Assembly (NCBI RefSeq): GCF_010119935.1 | Contig: NZ_CP048209.1 | Location: forward strand, 6,224,001 to 6,288,000 | Direction of reading: 5' to 3' | Length of the DNA stretch: 64,000 nt | Source: Paenibacillus lycopersici | GTDB taxonomy: Bacteria; Bacillota; Bacilli; Paenibacillales; Paenibacillaceae | Part shown: positions 49,920 to 58,293 of the stretch, one piece after another | Layout of the letters: each line of letters opens with the position of its first letter | How positions within the stretch are numbered: position 1 is the stretch's first letter | Position numbers and translations under genes: made by a program | The notes under the pieces: model-generated | Told to the model about the DNA's origin: nothing | Databases searched by the model: none | What the model saw: only the letters and a program-made list of their open reading frames with translations

Positions 49920-51752
49920 TTACTCCACCGTCACGCTCTTCGCCAAATTCCGCGGCTTATCCACGTCGTTGCCGCGCGCCAGGGAAGCGTAATACGCGAT
50001 CAGCTGCAGCGGCACCACGGACAGGGCCGGCGCCAGAAGCGGCAGCGTCTTCGGAATCGCGAACAGCTCGTCGACGGACTTGCCGACTTCTTCTTCGCTG
50101 CCGGCGTTGACCAGGCCGAGCACATGCGCGCCGCGTGCCTTGACTTCCTTGATGTTGCTCAGCGTCTTCTCGTACAGCTCCTCTTGCGTGATGAGCGAGA
50201 TGACCGGAATGCCTTCTTCGATCAGCGCGAGCGTACCATGCTTCAGCTCGCCTGCCGCATACGCCTCGGAGTGAATGTACGAGATTTCCTTCAGCTTCAG
50301 CGAGCCTTCCTGCGCCACCGCGAAGTCGACGCCGCGGCCGATGAAGAACAGGTTGTTATGCTTCGACAGCGATTCCGCTACCTGCTTCAGCACGGCCGCG
50401 TTCTCCAGAATCCGCTCCACCTGCTCCGGCAAGGAATCCATCGCCGCGATGATTGTCGCTATATCGTCCGCCTTGCGCGTGCCGAGCGTATCTGCCAGGA
50501 ACAGGCCGAGCAGATAGAACGCGATGAGCTGCGACGTGTACGCTTTGGTCGAAGCGACGGCAATTTCCGGTCCGGCTTGCGTGATGATGACATCGTCCGC
50601 TTCGCGGGCTACCGAGCTGCCGACGACGTTCGTGATCGCCAGCACGCGCGCGCCGTTGCGTTTCGCTTCGCGCAGCGCAGCGAGCGTATCCGCCGTCTCG
50701 CCGGATTGGCTGACGACGATGACAAGCGTCTCCTTCGTGATGATCGGCGAGCGGTAACGGTATTCCGACGCAACGTCCGTCTCAACCGGGATCCGGGCCA
50801 GGCTCTCGATGACCGACTTGCCGACGAGCCCCGCATGCATCGCCGTTCCGCAAGCAACGATATGCACGTTGCGAATCGCGCGAATTTGCTCGGCCGTCAT
50901 GCCGATTTCGTTCAGGACGACGGAACGACCGTCATCCGAGATGCGTCCCATCATCGTGTTGCGGTAAGCCTTCGGCTGCTCGTAAATCTCTTTCAGCATG
51001 AAGTGATCGAATCCGGCCTTTTCCGCCGTCTCCAGATCCCAATCGACATGGAATATTTCCTTGGAAATAAATCCACCATCGATCGTCATCAGTTCGACAC
51101 TATTCTTCGTCAGAATCGCCATCTCGCCGTCATTCAGAATATACACGTCGCGCGTATGCTCCAGAATGGCCGGAATATCGGAACCGATGAAATTCTCGTC
51201 TTGGCCGACGCCGATGACGAGCGGGCTTGCGAAGCGCACCGCAACGAGGCGATCGGGCTCATATTCCGTCAAGACGCCGAGCGCATAAGCGCCGCGCATC
51301 CGTTTCACCGCACGCTGAACGGCTTTGACGATGTCGCCGTCGTATTCGTCCGCGACCAGATGGGAGATAACCTCCGTGTCCGTTTCCGATACGAACTTGC
51401 AGCCCTTGGCGATCAATTCTTCTTTCAAATCCAGATAATTCTCGATAATGCCGTTATGCACGACGGAGAACTTCAGCGAGTTGTCCGTATGCGGATGGGA
51501 GTTGACGTCCGAAGGCTTGCCGTGGGTCGCCCAGCGCGTATGCCCGATGCCGACCGAACCTTCCAATGGCTGACCGCCCAGCTTCTCCTCCAGGTTCGCC
51601 AAGCGCCCGATCGATTTACGCACTTCCAGCCCGTTCTTCGTGAACACGGCGATGCCCGCCGAGTCGTAACCGCGGTATTCCAGCTTCTTCAAGCCCTCGA
51701 TCAAAATATCCTGCGAATCCCGTTTACCGATGTATCCTACAATGCCACACAT
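49920..51752 (-). CDS. glmS: Glutamine-fructose-6-phosphate aminotransferase
   Basis: A 610-residue enzyme making glucosamine-6-phosphate from fructose-6-phosphate and glutamine, the first step of UDP-GlcNAc synthesis. The glutaminase domain starts MCGIVGYIG with Cys2 as nucleophile, and GHTRWATHG and VHNGIIENY follow. The two SIS isomerase domains include ACGTAMHAGLVGK and VSQSGETADTLAALR; the C-terminus is KSVTVE. It is separated from glmM by a terminator and has its own leader with a glmS ribozyme, so it is controlled by GlcN6P-induced RNA cleavage. Confidence 0.97.
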   Translation of the reverse strand: MCGIVGYIGKRDSQDILIEGLKKLEYRGYDSAGIAVFTKNGLEVRKSIGRLANLEEKLGGQPLEGSVGIGHTRWATHGKPSDVNSHPHTDNSLKFSVVHNGIIENYLDLKEELIAKGCKFVSETDTEVISHLVADEYDGDIVKAVQRAVKRMRGAYALGVLTEYEPDRLVAVRFASPLVIGVGQDENFIGSDIPAILEHTRDVYILNDGEMAILTKNSVELMTIDGGFISKEIFHVDWDLETAEKAGFDHFMLKEIYEQPKAYRNTMMGRISDDGRSVVLNEIGMTAEQIRAIRNVHIVACGTAMHAGLVGKSVIESLARIPVETDVASEYRYRSPIITKETLVIVVSQSGETADTLAALREAKRNGARVLAITNVVGSSVAREADDVIITQAGPEIAVASTKAYTSQLIAFYLLGLFLADTLGTRKADDIATIIAAMDSLPEQVERILENAAVLKQVAESLSKHNNLFFIGRGVDFAVAQEGSLKLKEISYIHSEAYAAGELKHGTLALIEEGIPVISLITQEELYEKTLSNIKEVKARGAHVLGLVNAGSEEEVGKSVDELFAIPKTLPLLAPALSVVPLQLIAYYASLARGNDVDKPRNLAKSVTVE

Positions 51753-52169
51753 ATGAATAGCCTCCGTTATCGATTATTCATGCGGCAACGGATGCCATTG
51801 AATTGGTCAAAGCGTGGCGGCGCAAAGCCGCCCTAATTCGCCGGCATTGTCCCGCATCGTTGATTTAGACAATAAGAAATAAAGCGCAGCCTAACGCGTT
51901 TGCAAACCGCGCGCTGCCAACCATACGACGTCACAGTCGCACTTAAACAAGCCGACCTATGCGTCCACGAACGACGAATCGCCTACTTTCGGCGAATCCG
52001 TGTAGCATGAACCGAGACAGACGTACAGAACAGCGTTGCCGACTGCCTGCGTCCCATCTGTCTTATTCGCATTAGACACAAACCTGCACCTGAACCGCGC
52101 ATACGGCCTCCGTTGCCGCGTACGCTTCGTATTGCTATAGAGCATCCTGCCGATCGTTTGTCAGACCAG
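51753..52169. other. Long untranslated stretch between glmS ribozyme and glmS
   Basis: About 400 bp with no ORF that has a start signal. It contains a small hairpin GGCGGCTTTGCGCCGCC at about 51815-51831 on the minus strand. The glmS start has a modest GGAGG site. The distance between ribozyme and gene is larger than in Bacillus subtilis. Confidence 0.5.
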
Positions 52170-52352
52170 TCGCCCGGTCTATTTGGGAATCGGCTTTCGG
52201 TTGAATGCGATACCGGGAGGTCCCCGCCGAAAATTTCGAACACCTCCACCTCGTCAGCTTGCCGTTCATACAGCCGATAATTGATCCGCAGCATCCGTTC
52301 CGTATAGGACGCTGCAGCAGCTGTAGGAATAAGCGCAAGCTCTGGCGCTTAA
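52170..52352 (-). ncRNA. glmS ribozyme/riboswitch
   Basis: On the minus strand the start AAGCGCCAGAGCTTGCGCTT holds the cleavage site (between 52349 and 52348, A/GCGCC). The conserved core follows: GCTGACGAGGTGGAGGTGTT, then CGAAATTTTCGGCGGGGACC, TCCCGGTATCGC and ACCGAAAGCCGATTCCC. These match the self-cleaving glmS ribozyme of Bacillota, which uses glucosamine-6-phosphate as cofactor and lowers glmS expression when the product is plentiful. The 3' boundary is approximate. Confidence 0.92.
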
Positions 52353-52506
52353 GTGATGCTATACCCTCTACCCTCGCTTTCCTTCCTGAATGTCACCTCT
52401 TACTATATGCATTTTGTCGGGAACGTGCAACCAATTCTTTCGGCAACCGCTTACAACACGCGTTTTTTCGCGCTCGATCCACTCCCCTCCGCCGCATGAC
52501 ACGCCA

Positions 52507-52553
52507 CAACAAAAGGCAACCCCATTCGCTGACATCACGCCCAGGGTTGCCTT
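52507..52553 (-). terminator. Terminator of glmM
   Basis: AAGGCAACCC and GGGTTGCCTT arms, with TTTTGTTG following on the minus strand, 20 bp after the glmM stop. Confidence 0.85.
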
Positions 52554-52572
52554 ACGCCTGCATCGCCATTCG

Positions 52573-53919
52573 CTATTCGACGCCGATCTCCGCACGGACC
52601 GTATCGACGATACGCGCCACGTGAGCTTCCACTTGCGCCTTCTCCGGACCTTCCGCCATGACGCGGATCAGCGACTCCGTGCCGGATGGACGCACGAGCA
52701 CGCGACCGTTATCGCCAAGCTCCCGCTCCACTTCCGCAATGACCGCGGCGATGGCCGGATTGCTCTTGTACGCGTTCTTATCCGCCACGCGCACGTTGAT
52801 CAGCACCTGCGGATATTTGCGCATCAGCTGCTTCTGCTCGCTCAGCTTCTTGCCGGACGCGACGAGCGTTTCCGTCAATTGCAGCGCGGTCAGAATACCG
52901 TCGCCGGTCGTGTTGTAATCGAGGAAAATCACATGGCCGGACTGCTCGCCGCCCAGGTTGAAGCCGCCGCGCCGCATTTCTTCCATGACGTAGCGGTCGC
53001 CGACCGCCGTCTGCGCCGTCTGCAGACCGATCTTCTGCGCCGCCTTGAAGAAGCCGATGTTGCTCATGACCGTGGTCACGACCGTATCGTTCTTCAGCTT
53101 CCCTGCCCGCTTCATCGCATCGCCGCAGATGCAGAGGATGAAGTCGCCGTCGACTTCGTCACCGTTCTCGTCGACGGCAATCAGCCGGTCCGCGTCGCCG
53201 TCGAAGGAGAGGCCCAAGTCCGCGCCGTGCTGCAGCACGGCTTCGCGGAGATACTCCGGATGCGTCGAGCCGACGCCGTCGTTAATATTCAAGCCGTTCG
53301 GCTCGGCGCCGACCGTGATGACTTCCGCGCCAAGCTCCCGGAATACCGTAGGGGCAATCTCATGCGCCGCGCCGTTCGCGCAGTCCAGCACGATCTTGAG
53401 TCCGTCAAACGAGTGGGAAATCGTCGTCTTCAAGAAATCGACGAAGAGCCGGATCGCCGAATCGTTCACCGTTACCGTCCCGATATCGCCGCCCTCGGGC
53501 CGCGGCAGCGTGTCGACTTCCGCATCCATGAGCCTTTCGATCTCGTTCTCCGTCTCGTCGGACAGCTTGAAGCCGTCGCCGCCGAAGAACTTAATGCCGT
53601 TGTCTTCGACAGGGTTATGCGAAGCCGAGATCATGACGCCCGCATCCGCGCCCAGCACGCGCGTCAAATAAGCCACGGCCGGCGTCGATACGACGCCAAG
53701 GCGAACGACGCTCGCGCCGATCGAGAGCAAGCCCGCGATCAGCGACGCTTCCAGCATCGGTCCCGAGATCCGGGTATCCAGCCCGATGACGACCTTCGGC
53801 TTCTCCGCCTGTCCGGCGAGCACATAGCCGCCGCAGCGGCCGATTTTATAAGCGAGCTCCGGCGTAAGTTCACGATTTGCGACACCGCGGACGCCGTCTG
53901 TTCCAAAATATTTTCCCAT
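52573..53919 (-). CDS. glmM: Phosphoglucosamine mutase
   Basis: A 448-residue alpha-D-phosphohexomutase converting GlcN-6-P to GlcN-1-P. The active-site phosphoserine loop is GVMISASHNPVEDNGIKFFG (Ser near residue 100), the metal loop is SFDGDADRL, the sugar loop is GGEQSGHVIF, and the phosphate site is RPSGTESLIRVM. AAAGGGG precedes the ATG. It follows cdaR by about 20 bp and in many Bacillota its activity is tuned by or affects the adjacent CdaA. Confidence 0.97.
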   Translation of the reverse strand: MGKYFGTDGVRGVANRELTPELAYKIGRCGGYVLAGQAEKPKVVIGLDTRISGPMLEASLIAGLLSIGASVVRLGVVSTPAVAYLTRVLGADAGVMISASHNPVEDNGIKFFGGDGFKLSDETENEIERLMDAEVDTLPRPEGGDIGTVTVNDSAIRLFVDFLKTTISHSFDGLKIVLDCANGAAHEIAPTVFRELGAEVITVGAEPNGLNINDGVGSTHPEYLREAVLQHGADLGLSFDGDADRLIAVDENGDEVDGDFILCICGDAMKRAGKLKNDTVVTTVMSNIGFFKAAQKIGLQTAQTAVGDRYVMEEMRRGGFNLGGEQSGHVIFLDYNTTGDGILTALQLTETLVASGKKLSEQKQLMRKYPQVLINVRVADKNAYKSNPAIAAVIAEVERELGDNGRVLVRPSGTESLIRVMAEGPEKAQVEAHVARIVDTVRAEIGVE

Positions 53920-53939
53920 CGTTGTAAGATCCCCTTTGA

Positions 53940-55526
53940 TTATTGATTTCCGTTCGCCGGTTCAACGTTCGTCGTTGTCTCCTTGCTCCCATTCGTACTG
54001 CCGCCGTTCGTCTGCGGCGCATTCCCCGGCGTCTCGCTCCCATTCGTCGCCGCGTCCGTGCCGGGCGAAGCTTCGCCTGTGCCGGCGTTCTTGCCGCTGT
54101 TGCCCGTATCCTTGCTGTTGCCGGTGCCTTTGTCGCTGCTCGCCGCGTTGTTGCCGGCGTTCCCCGCAGCATGGTCCGCGGCACCGTTGGCCGCGCCATT
54201 CGCTCCAGCGCCCGCGGCGCCCGGATCCGTTGACGGCTGTCCCGCCGCAGGCGTACTGCCGTCATCCGCCGGAGCGGTTGCCGGCGGCGCCGTGCCATCC
54301 GTAATCGTCACCGAAATGCTTAGCGGCGGCCCGGACGATTGGCTGATGAATCGCGGCAGATGCATCACGAGCGGCACGTTATGGCTGCCCGGCCCGAGGC
54401 CGCTTAAATCCCCTACCAGCTGTACGTCCTTGTTGCCGATCGCGGCAAGCGTATTCGGCGCGCCGTCGATGGAGGCATCGACTCGCCCGTCCTCCGGCAT
54501 CGTAATTTGCGCTTGCAGCCCGTCGGATAGGCCGATTAACGTAACCGGCAGTTTCGTCAGCGTCTTCGTCTCCGCAGGCACGATCGTATAGTCGAACGAT
54601 ACCTTCGCCGGATCGACCGACGCGATATCTTTGCCCGGTTTGACATCGAGAACCATCGTACCCGATTGTTTCAATTGCGACAAGTCTATTGTCAAATCAT
54701 CATAAAATTCATATTTATCCAGCACATCCTGCGGCCCGTAGATCGTAATCGCGTCCACGCTCTGCTTGAACGACGAAACCGCGAGTCCGTTCGGCAAAGC
54801 TCCCGTGAAGCTAACCTGCAGCGGCAGCTTCTTGAACGGTTTCGTAATCGGGATTTCCACCTCGACGACGTTCGGGCTGATCACCGCGTCCGTCAGCTCA
54901 TTGCCATCCTTGTCCAGTGCCACGAGCTTCATCTTCTTGTCGGTAATCGTATCTTCCTCGCCTTCGACGGACACCGTACCGCCGACAAACGCCACCTGGC
55001 TCATCTCGTCCGAAGGAAGGGTCACGTGAACGCGGCCGTTCGGCTTCACGAGCGGCTGACCGGTCTTATACCCTTTGCCGGGCGTACCCTCAGTATGAAT
55101 CGTCACATCAAATTCTTTCGTCAGCAGCCGCTCCAATACGACCGTCACGTTGCTCGGCCTTGCCTCGATCAGCTCGAGCCCGCGGGGCAGATTGACTTTT
55201 ACCGGCAGCACCATCCGTCCTTCGCTCGCTTTGCTCAAGTCTACCGTGACCTGATAATCATTGTTATGCGAAGCAAGCAGCAGATCGGACCGCGAGCCGC
55301 GAACGGTCAATTGCACCTCTTCCGGGTCCAGCAGCCGCAGCGCATAGTTCTTATCGTCCATGCCGATCGGCTTAATCTGAACCGCGTCGATGCTGCGCGT
55401 TTCCATCAGCGTCGATACCGTTTTCGGCGTCTCTTCGGAGTCGAAGTGAACGACCGCCCACATGAGAATCCCGATCAGCAGGGAAATGATTTTGAGCGCC
55501 GTCGGGTTATTGAGCCATTTATCCAC
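53940..55526 (-). CDS. cdaR: CdaA regulator CdaR (YbbR), with long low-complexity tail
   Basis: A 528-residue single-span membrane protein. An N-terminal helix (about 10-27) anchors about four extracytoplasmic YbbR domains. The last 120 residues are a Gly/Ala/Asn/Thr-rich disordered tail (for example PAAGQPSTDPGAAGAGANGA), probably reaching into the wall; typical CdaR proteins lack or have shorter tails. It controls the diadenylate cyclase CdaA. The GTG start has GGGAGG upstream and overlaps the cdaA stop by 8 bp. Confidence 0.93.
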   Translation of the reverse strand: MDKWLNNPTALKIISLLIGILMWAVVHFDSEETPKTVSTLMETRSIDAVQIKPIGMDDKNYALRLLDPEEVQLTVRGSRSDLLLASHNNDYQVTVDLSKASEGRMVLPVKVNLPRGLELIEARPSNVTVVLERLLTKEFDVTIHTEGTPGKGYKTGQPLVKPNGRVHVTLPSDEMSQVAFVGGTVSVEGEEDTITDKKMKLVALDKDGNELTDAVISPNVVEVEIPITKPFKKLPLQVSFTGALPNGLAVSSFKQSVDAITIYGPQDVLDKYEFYDDLTIDLSQLKQSGTMVLDVKPGKDIASVDPAKVSFDYTIVPAETKTLTKLPVTLIGLSDGLQAQITMPEDGRVDASIDGAPNTLAAIGNKDVQLVGDLSGLGPGSHNVPLVMHLPRFISQSSGPPLSISVTITDGTAPPATAPADDGSTPAAGQPSTDPGAAGAGANGAANGAADHAAGNAGNNAASSDKGTGNSKDTGNSGKNAGTGEASPGTDAATNGSETPGNAPQTNGGSTNGSKETTTNVEPANGNQ

Positions 55527-56358
55527 GCTGATCGCCTCCCTTCCGTTTCCAGAAAGGAATCTTCATGCCTTGGCGCTCGCGCGTCTTCGGCTTCGGGTTC
55601 AGCTCCTCGTAGAGCTTCGAGATCAGCGATTCTTCTTTAATGTCGCGAACGATCATGCCGCCGACCGCGAGCGAGATTTGGCCCGTCTCCTCGGAGACGA
55701 TGACCGATACGGCGTCGCACACTTCCGTGATACCGATTGCCGCTCTGTGCCGCGTCCCCAGCTCCTTGCTGATGAACGGATTCTCCGACAAGGGCAGATA
55801 GCACCCGGCCGCTTTGATCTGATTGCCCCCGATAATGACCGCGCCGTCATGAAGCGGCGTGTTCGGGATGAAGATATTAATGAGCAGCTCCGAGCTGACG
55901 ACGGATTCCATCCGAATCCCGGACTCCGTGTAATCCTGAAGTCCGGTGCTGCGCTCGAACACGATCAGCGCTCCGATCTTGCGCTTGGCCATATAGTTGA
56001 GCGCCTTAATTATGGCATTAATCCGGTCGCTCGTATCGGAATCCTCCACGGACGTGCGGCTGAACAATTTGCCCCGTCCCAGCTGTTCCAGCGCGCGGCG
56101 AAGCTCCGGCTGGAAAATAACGAGCACCGCGAACACGCCGAGCGTGAACATCTGGTTCATGAGCCACTTCAACGTGTACAGGTCGAACCAGGTGCTGATC
56201 GCCCAAGTGACCACAAGCACGAGAATCCCTTTGAACAGCTGAACGGCCTTCGTGCCGCGAACGAGCAGGATCAGCTTATAAATAATATAGCTAACGACGG
56301 AAATATCGATAATGTCCTTAATCAATACCGTCCATGTCATATCGTCAAAATAGTTCAT
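55519..56358 (-). CDS. cdaA: Diadenylate cyclase CdaA
   Basis: A 279-residue c-di-AMP synthase with three N-terminal helices (about 12-80) and a DAC domain. The DGA motif is NTPLHDGAVIIGG and the RHR motif is LGTRHRAAIGITE. The main housekeeping c-di-AMP synthase controls potassium and osmotic balance and wall homeostasis. It starts after a terminator that separates it from rsiW, and is coupled to cdaR and glmM. Confidence 0.96.
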   Translation of the reverse strand: MNYFDDMTWTVLIKDIIDISVVSYIIYKLILLVRGTKAVQLFKGILVLVVTWAISTWFDLYTLKWLMNQMFTLGVFAVLVIFQPELRRALEQLGRGKLFSRTSVEDSDTSDRINAIIKALNYMAKRKIGALIVFERSTGLQDYTESGIRMESVVSSELLINIFIPNTPLHDGAVIIGGNQIKAAGCYLPLSENPFISKELGTRHRAAIGITEVCDAVSVIVSEETGQISLAVGGMIVRDIKEESLISKLYEELNPKPKTRERQGMKIPFWKRKGGDQRG

Positions 56359-56410
56359 CCGTCAACCCCCAAAGACCGCATGCCTACCGCAAGTTGATCC
56401 TTTTATCGGA

Positions 56411-56416
56411 ATTATA
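56411..56416 (-). promoter_or_regulatory. Candidate SigA -10 for cdaA
   Basis: On the minus strand TATAAT occurs 53 bp before the cdaA start, downstream of the rsiW terminator. The -35 region is poor, so the assignment rests on the -10 and on the need for a promoter after the terminator. Confidence 0.4.
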
Positions 56417-56463
56417 ACCTTATTATTTTCTAGAAACGGGGTTGTAAATCCTCTTTTCCGCTA

Positions 56464-56489
56464 TAAAAAAACCTCCCGCACACGGGAGG
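56464..56489 (-). terminator. Terminator between rsiW and cdaA
   Basis: CCTCCCG-TGTG-CGGGAGG followed by seven T on the minus strand, directly after the rsiW stop. It limits readthrough from the sigW/rsiW unit into the cdaA-cdaR-glmM genes. Confidence 0.92.
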
Positions 56490-56496
56490 CAGCAAA

Positions 56497-57126
56497 TCAA
56501 TAGGCCAGACTGCTGATGGAAGTCGTCACTTTGTACCAAAACCAGTCCAGCGCCTGGTCAATCTGTTTTACTTCTCCGGAAATATGCGCGGTTGAAGCCT
56601 CATACAGCGATCCCGAGATGACGGTCACATCGCCGTCCACATCGCCGAGTACGTTCGCTTTGCCGTTCTCGATCGTCAAATCGCCGTTAACATGCGCCCC
56701 CGCGGGCACGGTGACGGTATCGCCTTCGATGACGACCTCCGCCAGATCGGGTCCCCGAACTGCCAATTGACTGTCCTGCTGCCACATCGCCAGGAAACTG
56801 GAGAACATCACGAGCATGAACACGGCCGCAACCGACACGGCCGGATGATTCCGGACCCATCTGGTGAAGCCAGCCCCGGTCGTGCGGCGCTTGACCGGCA
56901 ACGAGCTCATGATGCGCTGTGTCAGCTGCGCGGATTGATCCGCTGTAACGACGAAATGCGTGTCCATCACCCTATGCGCGAGTGCTTCCGTCTGTTCCAG
57001 CTGATCCAAGCGGGCGCGGCATGCCGAGCAGGATTCCAGATGCGCTTTCAGCCCGGCGATATCGTCAAGGGGCAGCTCGTCGTCCAAATAATCATGCATC
57101 AGCATGATGGCGACGTTGCAATTCAT
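56497..57126 (-). CDS. rsiW: Anti-sigma-W factor RsiW
   Basis: A 209-residue ZAS-type anti-sigma factor. The zinc motif HLESCSACRARL (H-x3-C-x2-C) lies at residues 29-40, preceded by helices that bind SigW (MLMHDYLDDELPLDDIAGLK). One transmembrane helix at about 96-114 is the site of regulated proteolysis. The extracytoplasmic part (AGAHVNGDLTIENGKANVLG, DVDGDVTVISG) has a bactofilin-like repetitive beta pattern. It lies downstream of sigW, with a SigW-type promoter in the intergenic region. Confidence 0.93.
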   Translation of the reverse strand: MNCNVAIMLMHDYLDDELPLDDIAGLKAHLESCSACRARLDQLEQTEALAHRVMDTHFVVTADQSAQLTQRIMSSLPVKRRTTGAGFTRWVRNHPAVSVAAVFMLVMFSSFLAMWQQDSQLAVRGPDLAEVVIEGDTVTVPAGAHVNGDLTIENGKANVLGDVDGDVTVISGSLYEASTAHISGEVKQIDQALDWFWYKVTTSISSLAY

Positions 57127-57170
57127 AGCAGCCAGTCCTTTCTTCGTTGTAATTTCACAGTAGTATTCGA

Positions 57171-57196
57171 TACGTGCGAAACCTGTGAATGTTTCA
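57171..57196 (-). promoter_or_regulatory. SigW-type ECF promoter between sigW and rsiW
   Basis: On the minus strand TGAAAC (57196-57191) is followed after 16 bp by CGTA (57174-57171), matching the SigW consensus TGAAAC-N16-CGTA exactly. Transcription would start about 40 bp before the rsiW ATG. No such motif is seen upstream of sigW. Confidence 0.85.
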
Positions 57197-57255
57197 CTTT
57201 TTTATGAAATCCGCGGCCGCCCAAATAATGGGAACCCGGTATAAAGACCCGTTTC

Positions 57256-57822
57256 CTACAGCTTATGCTCGAGTTTCTTGCGAAGAAACTCCCGCCCGCG
57301 GTGCACCCTCGTCTTCACGGTCGTGACCGGCATATCCAGCACGTCGCCGATCTCCTGCAGCGAGAGATCCTCCAGATAGCGGAGCACCATGACCGACTTG
57401 TATTTGGCCGGCAGCGTCGCAATGGCCTGATGAATGATCCGCTGCGTGTCCGACAGGAGCAGCTCGGTCTCCGGCGTCCGGTCTTCGCTTGGAATCATCG
57501 CGTACCCGTCGAGCCCTTCGTGTTCCCCCGACTCCGCATCCAGCGAATAGACGGCTTTGCGCTTGCGCAAGCGGTCGATGCACAAGTTCGTGGCGATCCG
57601 GTAAATCCAGGTCGAGAACTTCATCGTCGTGTCGTAACGCTCCAAATTTTTATATACACGCAGGAACACGTCCTGCACGACATCCTCCGCTTCCTGCCGG
57701 TTGTACAGCATCCGGTAAGCCATATGGTACAGCTTGTCCTGATACAGCTCCACGATCTCGGCAAAAGCCCGTTGATCGCCTTGCAGCGCCAATTTCGCTA
57801 ATCTCGCCTCAACTGATATCAA
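57256..57822 (-). CDS. sigW: ECF sigma factor SigW
   Basis: A 188-residue sigma factor of the SigW type for envelope stress. Region 2 is at about 15-80 (VELYQDKLYHMAYRMLYNRQ, EAEDVVQDVFLRVYKNLERY, FSTWIYRIATNLCIDRLRKR) and region 4 at about 125-180 (YKSVMVLRYLEDLSLQEIGD, VTTVKTRVHRGREFLRKKL). The TTG at 57822 is chosen because GGAGGAG lies 7 nt upstream; the longer frame to 57987 has no better start. The length matches the family (187 in B. subtilis). Confidence 0.95.
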   Translation of the reverse strand: MISVEARLAKLALQGDQRAFAEIVELYQDKLYHMAYRMLYNRQEAEDVVQDVFLRVYKNLERYDTTMKFSTWIYRIATNLCIDRLRKRKAVYSLDAESGEHEGLDGYAMIPSEDRTPETELLLSDTQRIIHQAIATLPAKYKSVMVLRYLEDLSLQEIGDVLDMPVTTVKTRVHRGREFLRKKLEHKL

Positions 57823-57865
57823 ATGCACTCCTCCAAACCCGCCGTATCCTTTACACGACTTTATG

Positions 57866-57895
57866 ATTATACCGTTAATTGGCGCTTGGAGGCAA
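57866..57895 (-). promoter_or_regulatory. SigA promoter of sigW
   Basis: TTGCCT (57895-57890) and TATAAT (57871-57866) on the minus strand, 18 bp apart, about 45 bp before the sigW start. Confidence 0.7.
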
Positions 57896-57949
57896 TGAAT
57901 GGAGGGGAAAAGGAAATGTAAGCCGAGTAGCCATGCTGCGGCGTTTTCG

Positions 57950-58106
57950 CTATCCACAGGTTTATCCACATTTTCCCCACAATTCATTCACGAGTTGTGG
58001 ATAGCACATTCGTTTTGCAATAAAAAAGCCGGCCCCCTTCATGGATAAGCTCCATTTCCGGGGGACCGGCTTGCTGCTATCCACAGCCGCTTGGTCTGTG
58101 GATAAA
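57950..58106. other. Cluster of DnaA-box-like TTATCCACA motifs
   Basis: TTATCCACA occurs at 57962-57970, and CTATCCACA/TGTGGATAG/TGTGGATAA variants at 57950, 57996, 58078 and 58098. The last two form an inverted repeat. The region also holds the ppc terminator. It may titrate DnaA or be incidental; there is no dnaA or dnaN nearby. Confidence 0.35.
58020..58073 (-). terminator. Terminator downstream of ppc
   Basis: AAGCCGGTCCCCC and GGGGGCCGGCTT arms with a long inner loop, followed by TTTTTTATTG on the minus strand. Confidence 0.75.
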
Positions 58107-58111
58107 TGTTT

Positions 58112-58288
58112 GTGCTGCGTCTCCGAGCGTCGACGCAATCCAATCTTCTTTGGATGAATGCTGCACGATCTGATTACCGTGCAAACCAATCATCCGTATG
58201 CTGAAATGCTGCGTCTCCTAACGTCGACGCAATCCAATCAGCGGTTAGACGAATGCTGCGAACCCTGCCGGGTTCACAAACCAATCGT
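58112..58288 (-). repeat. Two tandem copies of an 85-95 bp two-hairpin module
   Basis: Copies at about 58112-58196 and 58206-58288. On the minus strand each runs ATTGGTTTG, a variable hairpin (TGAACCCGGCAGGGTTCGC or GCACGGTAATCAGATCGTGC), AGCATTCRTC, ATTGGATTGCGTCGACG and GGAGACGCAGCA. The hairpin stems differ in sequence but pair in both copies. It lies in the 3' region of ppc, before the terminator. Confidence 0.65.
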
Positions 58289-58293
58289 CTGGA

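Noticed and set aside
50124..51836. Long plus-strand frames opposite glmS, glmM, cdaR and ppc
   Set aside because: They are antisense shadows of highly conserved genes in GC-rich DNA, with Arg/His-rich translations and no ribosome sites.
57950..58106. Replication origin
   Set aside because: DnaA-box-like motifs are present, but there is no dnaA, dnaN, rpmH or AT-rich unwinding element, and the neighbouring genes are not origin-linked.
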